Translations under genes and position numbers: made by a program
In this document: positions 17,901 to 23,781 of the stretch, piece after piece
Position numbering within the stretch: the stretch's first letter is position 1
Layout of the letters: each line of letters starts with the position of its first letter
From: Williamsia limnetica
GTDB lineage: Bacteria; Actinomycetota; Actinomycetes; Mycobacteriales; Mycobacteriaceae
Direction of reading: 5' to 3'
Assembly (NCBI RefSeq): GCF_003217475.1
Contig: NZ_QJSP01000013.1
Coordinates: 1-64,000 of the forward strand
Length of the DNA: 64,000 bases
The notes under the pieces: model-generated
Told to the model about the DNA's origin: nothing
Databases searched by the model: none
The model's input: the letters and a program-made list of their open reading frames with translations, nothing else

Positions 17901-19798
17901 ATGGCGCAGAGTTCCGTGAGATCGACCGTGAGGGTGTTCACCGGAAGGTCTTGGTGGCCGGGGGCCACGAGTGCCAGAGCGGGGGTCGCCGTGGTGAGAA
18001 TGTGCTCGATCCGGTCGGCCGGGTCGTCGGGGTTGATCGGCAGATAGGCGCCGCCGGCCTTGATGACCGCATGAATGGCGACCACCTGCTCGATGCTGCG
18101 AGGGATCATCACGGCGACCACGGACTCCGGTCCGATGCCCTGGTCGATCAGACGGCGCGCGAGAGCGCTCGTGCTCGAGGAGAGTTGACCGTAGGTCAGT
18201 GTGGGTCCGGCGGTGTCTGCGTCGAGTAGCGCGCAGGAGTCGGCGTGGGCGGCCGCGGCGGCGTCGAGCAGTTCGGTGAGCGTGCCTGCGGTGAAGGGGG
18301 CAGTGGTGTCGTTCCAGTCGGAGAGCACCCGTCGCCGCTCGTCCGGGCGGACGTTGTCGAGGTGCGACACGGTGGTCTGCGGATCGCTGGTGACCAGCGC
18401 TTCGAGGAGCGCCTCGATGCGCTGGTGGTGTCCGCGCACCTCGTCGTTCGTGTAGCGGTTGGGATTGGCCTCGAGGTCGAACATGATCTCGTCGCTGCCG
18501 AAGTTCTCGTACACGTTGACCGAGAGGTCTTCCACCGGACCGGTCGAGAGCAAATGCACCTCGCCACTGACCGGTCCGAAGTCGATGTGGCTGAAGAACA
18601 GCATCACGTTGACCATCGGACCGAAGAACTCCCGTTCCGATCCGCTGTCTCCGAGCAGGTCACGCAGGATGTCCTCGTGGCGGAACCGCTGATGCTTGAG
18701 GGCATGCTTGATCTGATGATTGGCATGGGTGAGTAGCTCGGCGATTGTCATCCGCGGTGTCGCGGTGACACCGATCGGCAGGACGTTGGAGGTCATCCCG
18801 GCACTTGTGCGCATCAGATCCGATGTGCGTGCCGCGACCGGCAGGCTGATGACTGTCTGGTTGCGGCCGGTGTAACCGGCGAGATACAGCGCGACGGCAG
18901 CGGTGACCACCGATGCCGGCCGGACACCGTTGTCGGCGGCGACCGCGCGCAGGGTGGCTGCGAGCTCAGAACTCAATTGGCCGTATTCGATGCGCGCGAT
19001 GGCCGACGCAGATGTCTCTTCACCGGCAGCCGTACCGCGGATCGTCTCGGTCCGGGACAGCGATGCACGAGCGGTCTCGGCGACCTCGGGGTCGATGCCG
19101 TCGAGTTGTTGCTTCCAGAATTCCCGGTCTGAGTTGAAGTCCTCGGACGACCGGTAGGCGTGATCGAGTTCTGATATCTCGGTCATGGTTGCCGAGGTCA
19201 TCGGCGTGTAGTCGCGTCCATCGACGAGTGCGCCGTAGCGCTGCCCGACAGCCGTCATCATGAACATGGCGGCGTAACCGTCGAACGCCAGGTGGTGTCC
19301 CCAGCAATAGAAGATCCGGTGGTCTTCGCCGAGTTCTAACAGAAAGACCTCGAGTAGCCGATCGGTCTGCAGGTCGACGGGCTTGGTGCGATGGGCTGTC
19401 ATGAATTCCATCGCACGCTCGTGGGGGTCCGACTCGTGCCGCAGATCGACGAACTGCAACGGAACATCCAGGTCACGGTCTACATAGAGGCGGGGTTCGG
19501 CGTCGGTTTCCACGACGCGCAGCAGCCCGGATTCGGTTTCGGAAGCGGTGTAGTGCACAGCTTTCGCGAGGGCCTCGAGGTCCATCGGGCCGCGGAATTC
19601 AACGTAAGCCGAAACTGAAAGCGGGACTTCAGAATCGAACTGGTGCGCATACCAGATGCCGCGCTGGGCCTCTGTCATGGCAAACGTCTGATCGACGCTT
19701 GCGGGCGAATCAAGTTCCGTAAGTTCAGTTGTGGTGATGATCTTGTCATCGCCGGTATAAGGAAAACTCATATTCGTGCTGCTCAAGGCTCGCTTCAC
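5936..19798 (-). CDS. Four-module non-ribosomal peptide synthetase, C-A-T x4 with TE
   Basis: A single synthetase of about 4,620 residues. Domains in order (approximate residues): C1 30-460 (HHLAFDG), A1 510-1005, T1 1020-1090 (LGGNSL), C2 1105-1535 (HHIAADG), A2 1590-2075, T2 2085-2160, C3 2175-2605, A3 2650-3155, T3 3165-3235 (LGGTSL), C4 3250-3680, A4 3725-4220, T4 4230-4300, TE 4320-4590 (GWSLGG; Asp in LLDS, His in CRHS). No epimerisation or methylation domain is visible. Hand-aligned specificity residues of A1 read D-V-W-H-F-S-L-V-D, the serine code of EntF. A2-A4 read DALFIGAVA, DALFAGAVV and DALFAGVII, which I cannot assign. C1 resembles the EntF-type condensation domain, so an acyl or aryl starter on serine is likely. 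The GTG start at 19798 is chosen for its strong ribosome-binding site; ATG at 19771 is the alternative. Confidence 0.93.
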   Translation of the reverse strand: MKRALSSTNMSFPYTGDDKIITTTELTELDSPASVDQTFAMTEAQRGIWYAHQFDSEVPLSVSAYVEFRGPMDLEALAKAVHYTASETESGLLRVVETDAEPRLYVDRDLDVPLQFVDLRHESDPHERAMEFMTAHRTKPVDLQTDRLLEVFLLELGEDHRIFYCWGHHLAFDGYAAMFMMTAVGQRYGALVDGRDYTPMTSATMTEISELDHAYRSSEDFNSDREFWKQQLDGIDPEVAETARASLSRTETIRGTAAGEETSASAIARIEYGQLSSELAATLRAVAADNGVRPASVVTAAVALYLAGYTGRNQTVISLPVAARTSDLMRTSAGMTSNVLPIGVTATPRMTIAELLTHANHQIKHALKHQRFRHEDILRDLLGDSGSEREFFGPMVNVMLFFSHIDFGPVSGEVHLLSTGPVEDLSVNVYENFGSDEIMFDLEANPNRYTNDEVRGHHQRIEALLEALVTSDPQTTVSHLDNVRPDERRRVLSDWNDTTAPFTAGTLTELLDAAAAAHADSCALLDADTAGPTLTYGQLSSSTSALARRLIDQGIGPESVVAVMIPRSIEQVVAIHAVIKAGGAYLPINPDDPADRIEHILTTATPALALVAPGHQDLPVNTLTVDLTELCAIPADPITDTDRRAPLRPEHPAYVIFTSGSTGKPKGVSVSHAAIANRLQWMQAEYVLDRRDRVIQKTPATFDVSVWEFFWPLMTGAALIVPTPDGHRDPWYLREVISRHHITVAHFVPSMLATFVSAFESEDRPDEGTLESLRLVFTSGEALSTPTAVRFGTISSAPVHNLYGPTEAAVDVTYQNDSAASEGSSVPIGRPVANTAVYVLDQQLRPQPVGAIGELYLAGDQLARGYVRRPDLTADRFVANPHQPGRRMYRSGDLVRWRADGTLDYVGRSDFQVKIRGQRIELGEVQAALDAVTGVREAVVIARTDAATAETMLVGYVTGSAMPAAADIRAALRATLPEFMIPAAIVELDEIPTTSNGKLDRRALPEPRFEVAELAEQQPADDLELALSQLFSAVLGRESTGAATSFFDLGGNSLLATKVVSRLSAMAGTRVGIKTLFNAPTPADLAAALREMGIDEQQISPDRHSSIPVAPADTVRIPLSAAQQRVWFINRSDPGSGAYNIPFRLKLRGELDHAALHLALRDVVERQQILRTVFPLDEQGPFQRVLSTEDVADQLDLRTVTVEPAQAESVSRELAGEGFDLGEQIPLRARLLQVTETEHRLVIVLHHIAADGLSLPPLAHDLSVAYAARHAGQAPQWQPLPIQYSDFSVWQQSQLENDTDSNSIAAQLEYWVNTLSDLPAQTELPIDRPRPAEPTMRAGGHSLTLDADVHRGLLALSGAPGEQTMFTVVHALIVTLLRRMAADDDISVGTPVGGRGDDALDQLVGMFVNTVVLRTPVSKSDTFSDLITRLQAVTLDALAHADAPFEQVVQELNPDRSNSSHPLFQVSIAVNENARVTIELPGVSVDAAPIPTGVIKFDLQFTITEHLNEQGEPGGVEVEIEYASDLFDHSTIRALGKRLQRLARGVLTHPTRPIGDIGILGRGEEASLVPATGPTPRRARTLPGILAAAVDENPHAIAVRGMRDQLTYAELDARSDALAHLLIGQGIGPEDFVAVAIPRSIHWIVALWATAKTGAAWVPVDPKYPMERINHIVSDSGARLCLTISDSPITPGDTPTMAIDHPELLERLHTAAARPVGDSDRVAPLTLDNPAYLIYTSGTTGTPKGVVVSHNGLVDFTTEQVQRFRVEPDSVTLHFASPSFDASVLEVLMAVGGAATMVIAPPHVLGGNELQQVLADASVTHAFVTPSVLATMDPGSLPALSTVIIGGEHPNPEVVSRWARDRNLFNAYGPTEATVAATISAAITPEGALSIGGPVRGMDLLVLDERLQPVPVGAVGELYLAGGHLARGYHRRTRRTSESFLANPFGRDGDRMYRTGDLVRWTSAAELEFLGRADSQVKVRGFRIELGEIDAALVRDDLVAEAVTIARPGRDGSTELVSYVSPARAQTLQSDSLRERLTNQLPGHMVPRVIMVIDKMPVTPSGKIDYRALPEPTRGTGNTSTDNGGSPRGRRELEIADIFAEVIGRDAAQIGRAEDFFDMGGNSLMATQVVARLETMTGRRVPVRTLFDNPTISRLARAVAASSDDEQIAPLPELVARERPETGLDSVPALAASRLWFLNRLEPESGAYNIAFAVALTGDLNARALAQALSDVTARHEPLRTIYPEDDGRPQVEVLEAPTFDLSVREVAADELAAHQSALAATGFDLRSEHPIRAELAKTGEAQHVLTIVIHHIAADGWSLRPLAADLATAYHARSGGRPPEFAPLPVRFRDFAEWQRAALGDDQDPDSRVNALLDWWRGTLADVRRQSMLPETFTGLEGSGTVDFDIDADIVGRLNQIARSRDASLFMVMHSALATLLHRLSTDPEVHLEGADSDVVIGSPVAGRDHPQLAELVGMFVNTVVLRTVVPARASFIELVDRVRDIDIDAFSHADVPYDQLAAAVAGDRRQQDPLVRVALAFAEDAGPDLALGDLQAEVSEIDTAGTRFDLELRVTGGSMRLTYARGKYRTETIEAMAQRLVRILEAVAADPSVSVDEIDILDASEWPAADVTVDESGEAWSDNETLLPDLLADAASRNPDAVALVFEAGQWSSPNPAAADQHSLTYRELDEWSNRWARYLLSLEIGPEDVVPIALSRSATSVAALWAITKTGAAFVPVDPAYPAERIEHMITDSGATVGITDEATASSLPAGIRWISLDGQLGAAVETMSGRRLKRQRWATSDNIAYIIYTSGSTGVPKGVAVTHRGLAPLATEQRERYDIGTDSRTLHFASPSFDASILELLLAVSTGATMVIAPRIYGGIELENFLRDQQITHAFITPAALATIPGTDLPELRTLAVGGEACGPELVEKWAPGRTFLNAYGPTETTVVSLMAELHPASEGSGQTSIPIGTPVRGERAVLLDARLRPVPPGVPGELYLSGAGVARGYLQRAGLTATRFVASPFGDSGDVLYRTGDVVTSDPDGVITYLGRSDTQVKLRGFRIELGEINAALTARDDIRFAVTVVRGQGEGASLASYIVPEGTAADVSPDVDDIRRHLQARLPRHQVPASITPIGEVPLTPNGKLDVKALPAPVVSAGGEQRRPVSGDTQQSLAELFADVLGVPADQVGADDDFFELGGTSLTATQLVSRINRSLGTDLPVKVVFDHPTVSDLAQIAADGDTSASAARTPLTGRGEHATSAPLSLAQRRLWFLASTDPESAAYNVPFAVDFHGELSVDALRLALIDLLDRHESLRTLFPEVGGEAVQVPEPDATKIVGNRLPVEHHDDVDRDALVLTTAAQGFDLSTEAPVRFRLLRTGPLSHTLVVVVHHIAADGWSLPTLLGDLMVAYRARIGNSAPDFEPLPVSYIDHTLWQRATVGSPDDPDSAAHRQLDYWREVLRGAPTDSTIPSLTEHAASGAETVADNSGGHIALTIDDDLRGAIADLARREGVSPFMLMHAALAVLMYRMGAGSDVLIGTPVAGRFEPELQRVVGMFVNTLALRSSLDPTSSFVQLLSEIRESDLEALAHVDIPFDDVVAAVNPQRVAGRHPLFQIALSVHDWSETSLGGDLDAGPGLSAQVTEIDNPTVKFDLQFTVTGINPGADSQGRIKMTYASALYDERTAEAIAGRLVRVLRAVTDTPERPIGDTPVTDFVEEATLAPVRGLPAPRPRSLAELFAAAVRDNPDGTALIDAHTSVSYREVDYRSNKLARLLLRRGLGPDSLVAMAIPRSVDSIIATLAITKTGAAFLPVDPTYPAARIEHMLSDSRVRVGITMAEHAQSLPAAVDWFVLDDAAVHGATAALSALPLTRDEIGDGPRHEQLAYIIYTSGSTGRPKGVMVSHRGLAAVHDELKVKMRPESASRVLHFASPSFDASVLEMLMAISGRSALVISPTDVYGGEQLADFLELSAVTHAFITPAALASLDHRRVRGLRTIAVGGESFGRDLVRKWADGRTMYNVYGPTETTIITTSSDPLTPEGPITIGSPNRGVRALVLDTRLHPTPVGVAGELYLIGDQVTRGYFGRPDLTSTRFVANPTGVGGERMYRTGDVVRWTAARTLQYVGRSDDQVQVRGFRIELGEIDAVLAGFDSVRHSTTIVDGDSDRQARLLSYIVAEDGADVDPAALREQLSHKLPRHMVPSAITVLDAIPMTPVGKLDKKALPKPEVSTVAGRPPAAGTETLVASAFAQALDLDTVSAGDGFFDLGGNSLLATKVIATLREQAGVEVPVGWMFSDSTTEELAARIDGERNRTANQPDAAPVVPADDPALAPLLSLRANGNRAPVFAVHPALGVAWSYTSLLPHLDSDRPLYGLQNPALSGGPRLRSVPDLADFYVQQIRSVQPHGPYHLVGWSLGGSIVHEMAVQLREQGEQIDLLMLLDSYVIPGRPGLDLEPSVAELLEEFGFADAREALGHTEDADLSIEQATEIIHSSEGPLAHLSVAALESLYEAYVAATAVARDWTPRHYDGHAVFVTAEVDPPAGGPAIEDWRAHVAGEIDHISAPCRHSQLLDSEHVGPVAAALRAHLDPPVTHHTTDIARPNNHATTDKFATAGERTHHEKSI

Positions 19799-19802
19799 AA
19801 CG

Positions 19803-19810
19803 CCCCTCCC
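19803..19810 (-). promoter_or_regulatory. Ribosome-binding site of the NRPS gene
   Basis: On the minus strand the sequence GGGAGGGG lies four bases before GTG at 19798. The ATG at 19771, nine codons downstream, has no comparable site, so this element decides the start. The open frame upstream to 19993 has no supporting signal. Confidence 0.6.
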
Positions 19811-20020
19811 GTGGTTGTCGTTGTGCAGTCGGTCTGTATCTCGGTAGTCGTTCGGGCTGAACTGGGCAGCGGATGGGTGTCCGGCGACATTAAAGATCAG
19901 ATGACCATCGTTAAATGCGCACAGGGGTTTCATGCTGCATAAGGGGATCGGCAATGCTCCACAATTCGTTACCCCATGGCGTGGGGGCGTCAAACCGTAA
20001 GTCGACTTCGGTGGAAGTTC

Positions 20021-20060
20021 GCCTGGCTAAGCGCATTACAGTATCTGCGCAGTATCAGGC
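20021..20060. promoter_or_regulatory. Imperfect dyad upstream of the NRPS, possible TetR operator
   Basis: GCCTG-N5-GCGCA at 20021-20035 faces TGCGC-N5-CAGGC at 20046-20060: 10 of 15 positions per arm are complementary, with a 10-base spacer. It overlaps the tetR stop codon and lies about 220 bp upstream of the NRPS start. It could be an operator for the adjacent TetR protein or a 3' hairpin of the tetR transcript. The assignment is weak. Confidence 0.25.
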
Positions 20061-20642
20061 AAGTCCTGCGGTCATCATGGCGCTGAGCATGTCGACGATC
20101 TCGGCGGGTTCGGAGTCGGATTGTTCGCCGAGCTCGGTACGCCGCTCGTAGTCGGCAATCAGTGAGAACATCGCCGTCGCGACCGCTGTGACCCGGCGAA
20201 TTCTGGCCGGCTTGTCAGCCCTGATCGATTTGTTCAGCTGGTCAAGAACTTTCGGCCATTCGGTGTAACCCGTTGGAATGGATTCGTCGGGCCAGTGGGG
20301 TCGGATGGCCTCGAGGAAGCGCGCGTAGTGGGTGCCCTTCATCTGCAAGATGGGCAGTACTAGCACCTCGATCAGGTCGCGAACCGTCGGCTGCTTGCCT
20401 TGTGCTGCAAAAGCTTCCAGCATTTTCGCCCGTTCGTTCTCCATCGGCCCGAGTCGGCGGGCGACGATCGCCGCGATGAGTCCCTGGCGGTTGCGATAGT
20501 GGTATTGCACGGCCGAGTTGTTTCGGTGTCCGGCGGCCACGGCGACGTCCCGAAGGGGCACCTCGTAGCCGCGAGTCGCGATCAGCCGTTCGGCTGCGTC
20601 GAGCAACTCGCGTTTCCTGTGGTCGGGCCCGCTGTCTGCCAT
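20055..20642 (-). CDS. TetR/AcrR family transcriptional regulator
   Basis: A 195-residue regulator. The N-terminal helix-turn-helix (residues about 8-55: LLDAAERLIATRGYE, LRDVAVAAGHRNNSAVQYHY) is the TetR DNA-binding domain; the rest is an all-helical ligand-binding part without clear ligand residues. It lies just upstream of, and on the same strand as, the NRPS gene, 256 bp away, and is divergent from the mycolyltransferase gene at 20746. It is the obvious candidate for local control of the NRPS-exporter operon, of itself, or of the divergent gene. The target is not shown by sequence. Confidence 0.9.
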   Translation of the reverse strand: MADSGPDHRKRELLDAAERLIATRGYEVPLRDVAVAAGHRNNSAVQYHYRNRQGLIAAIVARRLGPMENERAKMLEAFAAQGKQPTVRDLIEVLVLPILQMKGTHYARFLEAIRPHWPDESIPTGYTEWPKVLDQLNKSIRADKPARIRRVTAVATAMFSLIADYERRTELGEQSDSEPAEIVDMLSAMMTAGLA

Positions 20643-20745
20643 GTGACCTCCGAGCTTATCGTCAGCCCTTCACATCGGGCGTTGACATGGTTTACTTCTC
20701 GCCGGTGGCGTATTCGGTGGGTACTGACGTTCGGGGGAATCGCAA

Positions 20746-21744
20746 GTGAGACGGCAGCTTTCGGTAATCATAACCGCAGTGATCCTGTGTGTCATTTGTG
20801 AGCTTGGGGTGACCTCGACGGCGTCCGCAGATCCCGCCGGGCGGGAACTGGCCCAGCCGGTGGCCCGAATGGACAAGATCGTCATGGCGTCGCCGCAGCG
20901 GGCCAATCTGACGGTCTATTCCCCGGCCATGCGCAGAACCGTCCGAGTCGACGTACTCCTGCCGAAGAAGCCCGTTCAGGGCAAGAAGCGTCCCACCCTG
21001 TACATGCTCGACGGGATAGACGCCGGCGTGTACAGCGGCTACACGCAGAGCGGATGGACGCAGTACACGGACATCGTCGACTTCATGGCGGACAAGAACG
21101 TCAATGTGGTGTTGCCGATCGGCGGCACGGGGAGCTACTACACCGACTGGCAGCGTGACGATCCGGCGCTCGGCAGGAACAAATGGGAGACGTTCCTCAC
21201 ACAGGAGCTTCCGCCGCTGATCGATTCGACTTTTCAGGGCAACGGCCGCAACGCGGTGGAGGGGCTGTCCATGGGTGCCACGGGCGCGATGATGCTCGCG
21301 GTGCGTAACCCCGACCTCTACGCGGGGGCGGTGTTGCTCAGTGGCTGTCTCGACCTCGGCGACCCCACGGCACAGAACGCGACCACGGGTTCGGTGCGGA
21401 CCCGTGGTGGCGAACCGGAGAACATGTGGGGGTCGGCCTACAACAAGACATGGGCGGCGCACGATCCGGGGGTGAACATCTCGGCGTTGCGTGGGAAGCC
21501 GCTGTATGTCGCGGTCGGCAGCGGATTGCCCGACCCGTCGCTGGGGTTGGCAGGTCTCGCCTCACCGGTCGGCGGTGTGCTCGAGGCGGCGGCCCTGGCC
21601 TGCACCCGGAGTTTCGAGACCAAGGCGAAGGCCGCCGGCGTGGACATCACATTCGACTACCGCGAGGGACTGCACTCCTGGGGTTACTGGAACCTCGACC
21701 TCCACCGGTCCTGGCCGACCATTGCCGAGGCGCTCGCGATCTGA
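20746..21744 (+). CDS. Secreted mycolyltransferase / antigen 85-type esterase
   Basis: A 332-residue exported alpha/beta hydrolase of the antigen 85 (Fbp/Cmt) family, which transfers mycolic acids onto trehalose and arabinogalactan in the cell envelope. A Sec signal peptide ends at about residue 28 (TASA/DPAG). The nucleophile is Ser175 in GLSMGATG, and the late His310 lies in GLHSWGYWNLDL; both contexts are diagnostic for the family. GTG start at 20746, preceded by GGGGAA. The protein supports assignment of the host to the mycolate-containing actinobacteria. It is divergent from tetR and has no evident link with the NRPS. Confidence 0.9.
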   Translation: MRRQLSVIITAVILCVICELGVTSTASADPAGRELAQPVARMDKIVMASPQRANLTVYSPAMRRTVRVDVLLPKKPVQGKKRPTLYMLDGIDAGVYSGYTQSGWTQYTDIVDFMADKNVNVVLPIGGTGSYYTDWQRDDPALGRNKWETFLTQELPPLIDSTFQGNGRNAVEGLSMGATGAMMLAVRNPDLYAGAVLLSGCLDLGDPTAQNATTGSVRTRGGEPENMWGSAYNKTWAAHDPGVNISALRGKPLYVAVGSGLPDPSLGLAGLASPVGGVLEAAALACTRSFETKAKAAGVDITFDYREGLHSWGYWNLDLHRSWPTIAEALAI

Positions 21745-21780
21745 AGTGGCGATCGTCCCGGTCTGGTTAAGCGGACGTGC

Positions 21781-21786
21781 TTATAT
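21781..21786 (+). promoter_or_regulatory. Possible -10 element of a leaderless transcript
   Basis: TTATAT lies six bases before the ATG at 21793 of the SDR gene, and no Shine-Dalgarno sequence precedes that ATG. The arrangement fits leaderless transcription, which is common in actinobacteria. No convincing -35 hexamer is seen. Confidence 0.35.
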
Positions 21787-21792
21787 GGTCGC

Positions 21793-22560
21793 ATGACCGA
21801 CGCCGCGCAGAACCCAGGCATGTCCGTGCTCGACGGGAAGGTCGTGGTCGTCACCGGGGCGTCGTCGGGCCTCGGAGCCGCCGTCGTCCGATTGCTCGGG
21901 TCTCGCGGCGCCCGGGTCTACGGTCTCGCCCGGGACCCCGATCGTCTGTCCGAAGTGTTCGCCGAGGTGCCGCACGGCCGGTGGCGCGTCACCGATCTCG
22001 CCGATGCGGGCGCCTGCGCCGACGCGATCTCCGATGCCGTCGCGGAGTTCGGTCGGTTGGATTGTCTGGTGAACGTCGCGGGCGCACACACCATGCGGCA
22101 CACCCCCTCGGTCACCGACGAACAGTGGCACCGTGACCTCGCCGTCAACCTGAACGGCCCGTTCTTCCTGTGTCGCGCCGCACTGCCGCATCTCCTCGAG
22201 ACAGCGGGCAACATCGTCAACGTCGCATCGACCGCAGGAACCCAGGGACAGGCGTATTCGGCAGCATATTGCGCCGCGAAACACGGGCTCATCGGCCTGA
22301 CCCGAGCCCTGGCCGTCGAGTACGCCCACACCGCCGTTCGGGTCAATGCGGTCTGCCCGGGCGGCATGCTGACCCCACAGGTCAGCAACTTCGTCGCGCC
22401 CGATGGCGCCGATTTCGATCTGATCATGCGTACCGCATCGCCCCGAGGCATGTCCCAGCCGGCCGAGGTGGCGAAGCTGATCGCCTTTTTGGCCGGCGAC
22501 GACGCCTCCGCGGTCCACGGCGCCGTCTATGCGGCCGACAACGGTCGGTCCGCCGACTGA
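21793..22560 (+). CDS. Short-chain dehydrogenase/reductase (SDR)
   Basis: A 255-residue classical SDR that should reduce or oxidise an alcohol/carbonyl with NAD(P). The cofactor motif TGASSGLG is at residues 21-28, followed by an NVAGAH variant of the NNAG motif. The catalytic Tyr159 and Lys163 are in YCAAK, and the usual PGG segment follows at VCPGGMLTPQ. The length is normal. The substrate cannot be predicted. It is in the same direction as the mycolyltransferase, 48 bp downstream, but a possible own promoter lies directly before the ATG. Confidence 0.9.
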   Translation: MTDAAQNPGMSVLDGKVVVVTGASSGLGAAVVRLLGSRGARVYGLARDPDRLSEVFAEVPHGRWRVTDLADAGACADAISDAVAEFGRLDCLVNVAGAHTMRHTPSVTDEQWHRDLAVNLNGPFFLCRAALPHLLETAGNIVNVASTAGTQGQAYSAAYCAAKHGLIGLTRALAVEYAHTAVRVNAVCPGGMLTPQVSNFVAPDGADFDLIMRTASPRGMSQPAEVAKLIAFLAGDDASAVHGAVYAADNGRSAD

Positions 22561-22597
22561 AATCCCGCGGGTAGCAAAGGCGGGCGGAACGGTCGGC

Positions 22598-23113
22598 TCA
22601 GCGCTGCCAGGGGTTCGTGTACCCGCTCGGCACCAGGCCGTCGAACATGGACCGCATGTCATCCGAGAGTTTCATCAGTTCGACGTATGAGCCGAACCCG
22701 TTGCCCTCGATGTAGACGAACTCCATTCCGACACCGGAGAACTCGCCGGACTGAAGGATCTCGACACCGTCTGCGCGCAACTGTGCGACGGTGCCGTCGA
22801 AGTCCTCCGGAATCCAGGCGACGTGATGGAGGCCGGGACCGTGCGAGCTCAAGAACTCGGTGTACAGATTGTCGCCGGTGACCGGTTCGATGAGTTCGAG
22901 CTGCTGTCCGCCGGCGTATCCGAGCGAGACGTGAATGGTGTAGTCGGCGGGCTGGCTGCGATAGGTGCAGCGATCGGGTGTGAACGCCACATCCGGTATG
23001 CGGAGCCAGGATTCGATGCCGTAGGCCGCCGTCAGCTCCTTCTCGGCAACCGCGATGTCGGCGACGACCCAGGCGAGCTGAAAGATCGGCCCGCGAGCGT
23101 ACGGCGGCGTCAC
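22598..23113 (-). CDS. VOC (glyoxalase/bleomycin-resistance fold) family protein
   Basis: A 171-residue protein with paired beta-alpha-beta-beta-beta modules of the vicinal-oxygen-chelate fold. Candidate metal ligands are the His in GPGLHHVAWIPEDFD and the Glu residues in QQLELIEPV and SYVELMKLS. The GTG at 23113 overlaps the stop of the upstream DUF4190 gene (GTGA), so the longer frame to 23299 is rejected. Such proteins include isomerases, epimerases and dioxygenases; nothing here selects between them. It is coupled to a small membrane protein gene. Confidence 0.85.
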   Translation of the reverse strand: MTPPYARGPIFQLAWVVADIAVAEKELTAAYGIESWLRIPDVAFTPDRCTYRSQPADYTIHVSLGYAGGQQLELIEPVTGDNLYTEFLSSHGPGLHHVAWIPEDFDGTVAQLRADGVEILQSGEFSGVGMEFVYIEGNGFGSYVELMKLSDDMRSMFDGLVPSGYTNPWQR

Positions 23114-23607
23114 AGCCCGTCCAGTGCGAAGGCGAACCACAGGGTGCCGATGAGCACGCAGAGCAGGGTCAGCAACCCCCCGACGATGATCCCCGTCCAC
23201 GCCTGCGCCTCGCCGGATTCGTTGGGGCGGTCCCTGATCTGCCCGAGCCCGATGATTCCGAGAACCACACCGACTGGCGCGAGCGCCATTCCGAAACACA
23301 TGAAGACACCTGGGATGGCGACCAGTGAGCAGACCATGGCCGCGGTCGACATCGCGTTCGTCTTCGGCGGGGCTTGCACGAACGGGGCCATCAGATACGG
23401 ATTTGGTGCGTAGGGCCCTGGGTAGGGACTCGACGGATATGCGACCGGGTAGGGCGGATACGGCTGATCGAGGCCGGCGAGGGGATCGCCGTTGTACGGC
23501 GTGTACGGGTCGTACGGCTGCCAGTACTCGGCGTCCGCAGCAGGGGGCGCCGGATACTTGTTCAGATCCGCCCTGGTACTCCGCTCCAACCCGTCACCAT
23601 CGGTCAT
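23110..23607 (-). CDS. DUF4190-type small membrane protein with Pro/Tyr-rich N terminus
   Basis: A 165-residue protein. Residues about 15-80 are Pro/Tyr-rich (repeats such as PYPPYP and YPGPYAP), a low-complexity cytoplasmic tail frequent in actinobacterial envelope proteins. Two hydrophobic segments follow (AMSTAAMVCSLVAIPGVFMC and WTGIIVGGLLTLLCVLIGT) with the GLGQIRDR loop between them, matching the DUF4190 pattern. The function of the family is not known. Its stop overlaps the start of the VOC gene, giving a two-gene operon. Confidence 0.8.
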   Translation of the reverse strand: MTDGDGLERSTRADLNKYPAPPAADAEYWQPYDPYTPYNGDPLAGLDQPYPPYPVAYPSSPYPGPYAPNPYLMAPFVQAPPKTNAMSTAAMVCSLVAIPGVFMCFGMALAPVGVVLGIIGLGQIRDRPNESGEAQAWTGIIVGGLLTLLCVLIGTLWFAFALDGL

Positions 23608-23781
23608 CGGTGCCTCTCGTCGACTGTGCGTGCCAGTTTAAGGGAAGACAGACGGGCGCAGCTGCGATCTGTCGCACGTTCGCAGGACCGTCGGGGGCGG
23701 CACGATCCGCAGGTGGTCGACGAATACAGCGATGCCCGGCCGCAAGAACGCGGCCGGGCATCGAGGGGTGTGAGGCCCGGA

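Noticed and set aside
6000-18200. Recurrent similar sequence blocks every 3 kb, suggesting DNA repeats
   Set aside because: They are the conserved core motifs of the homologous NRPS modules.
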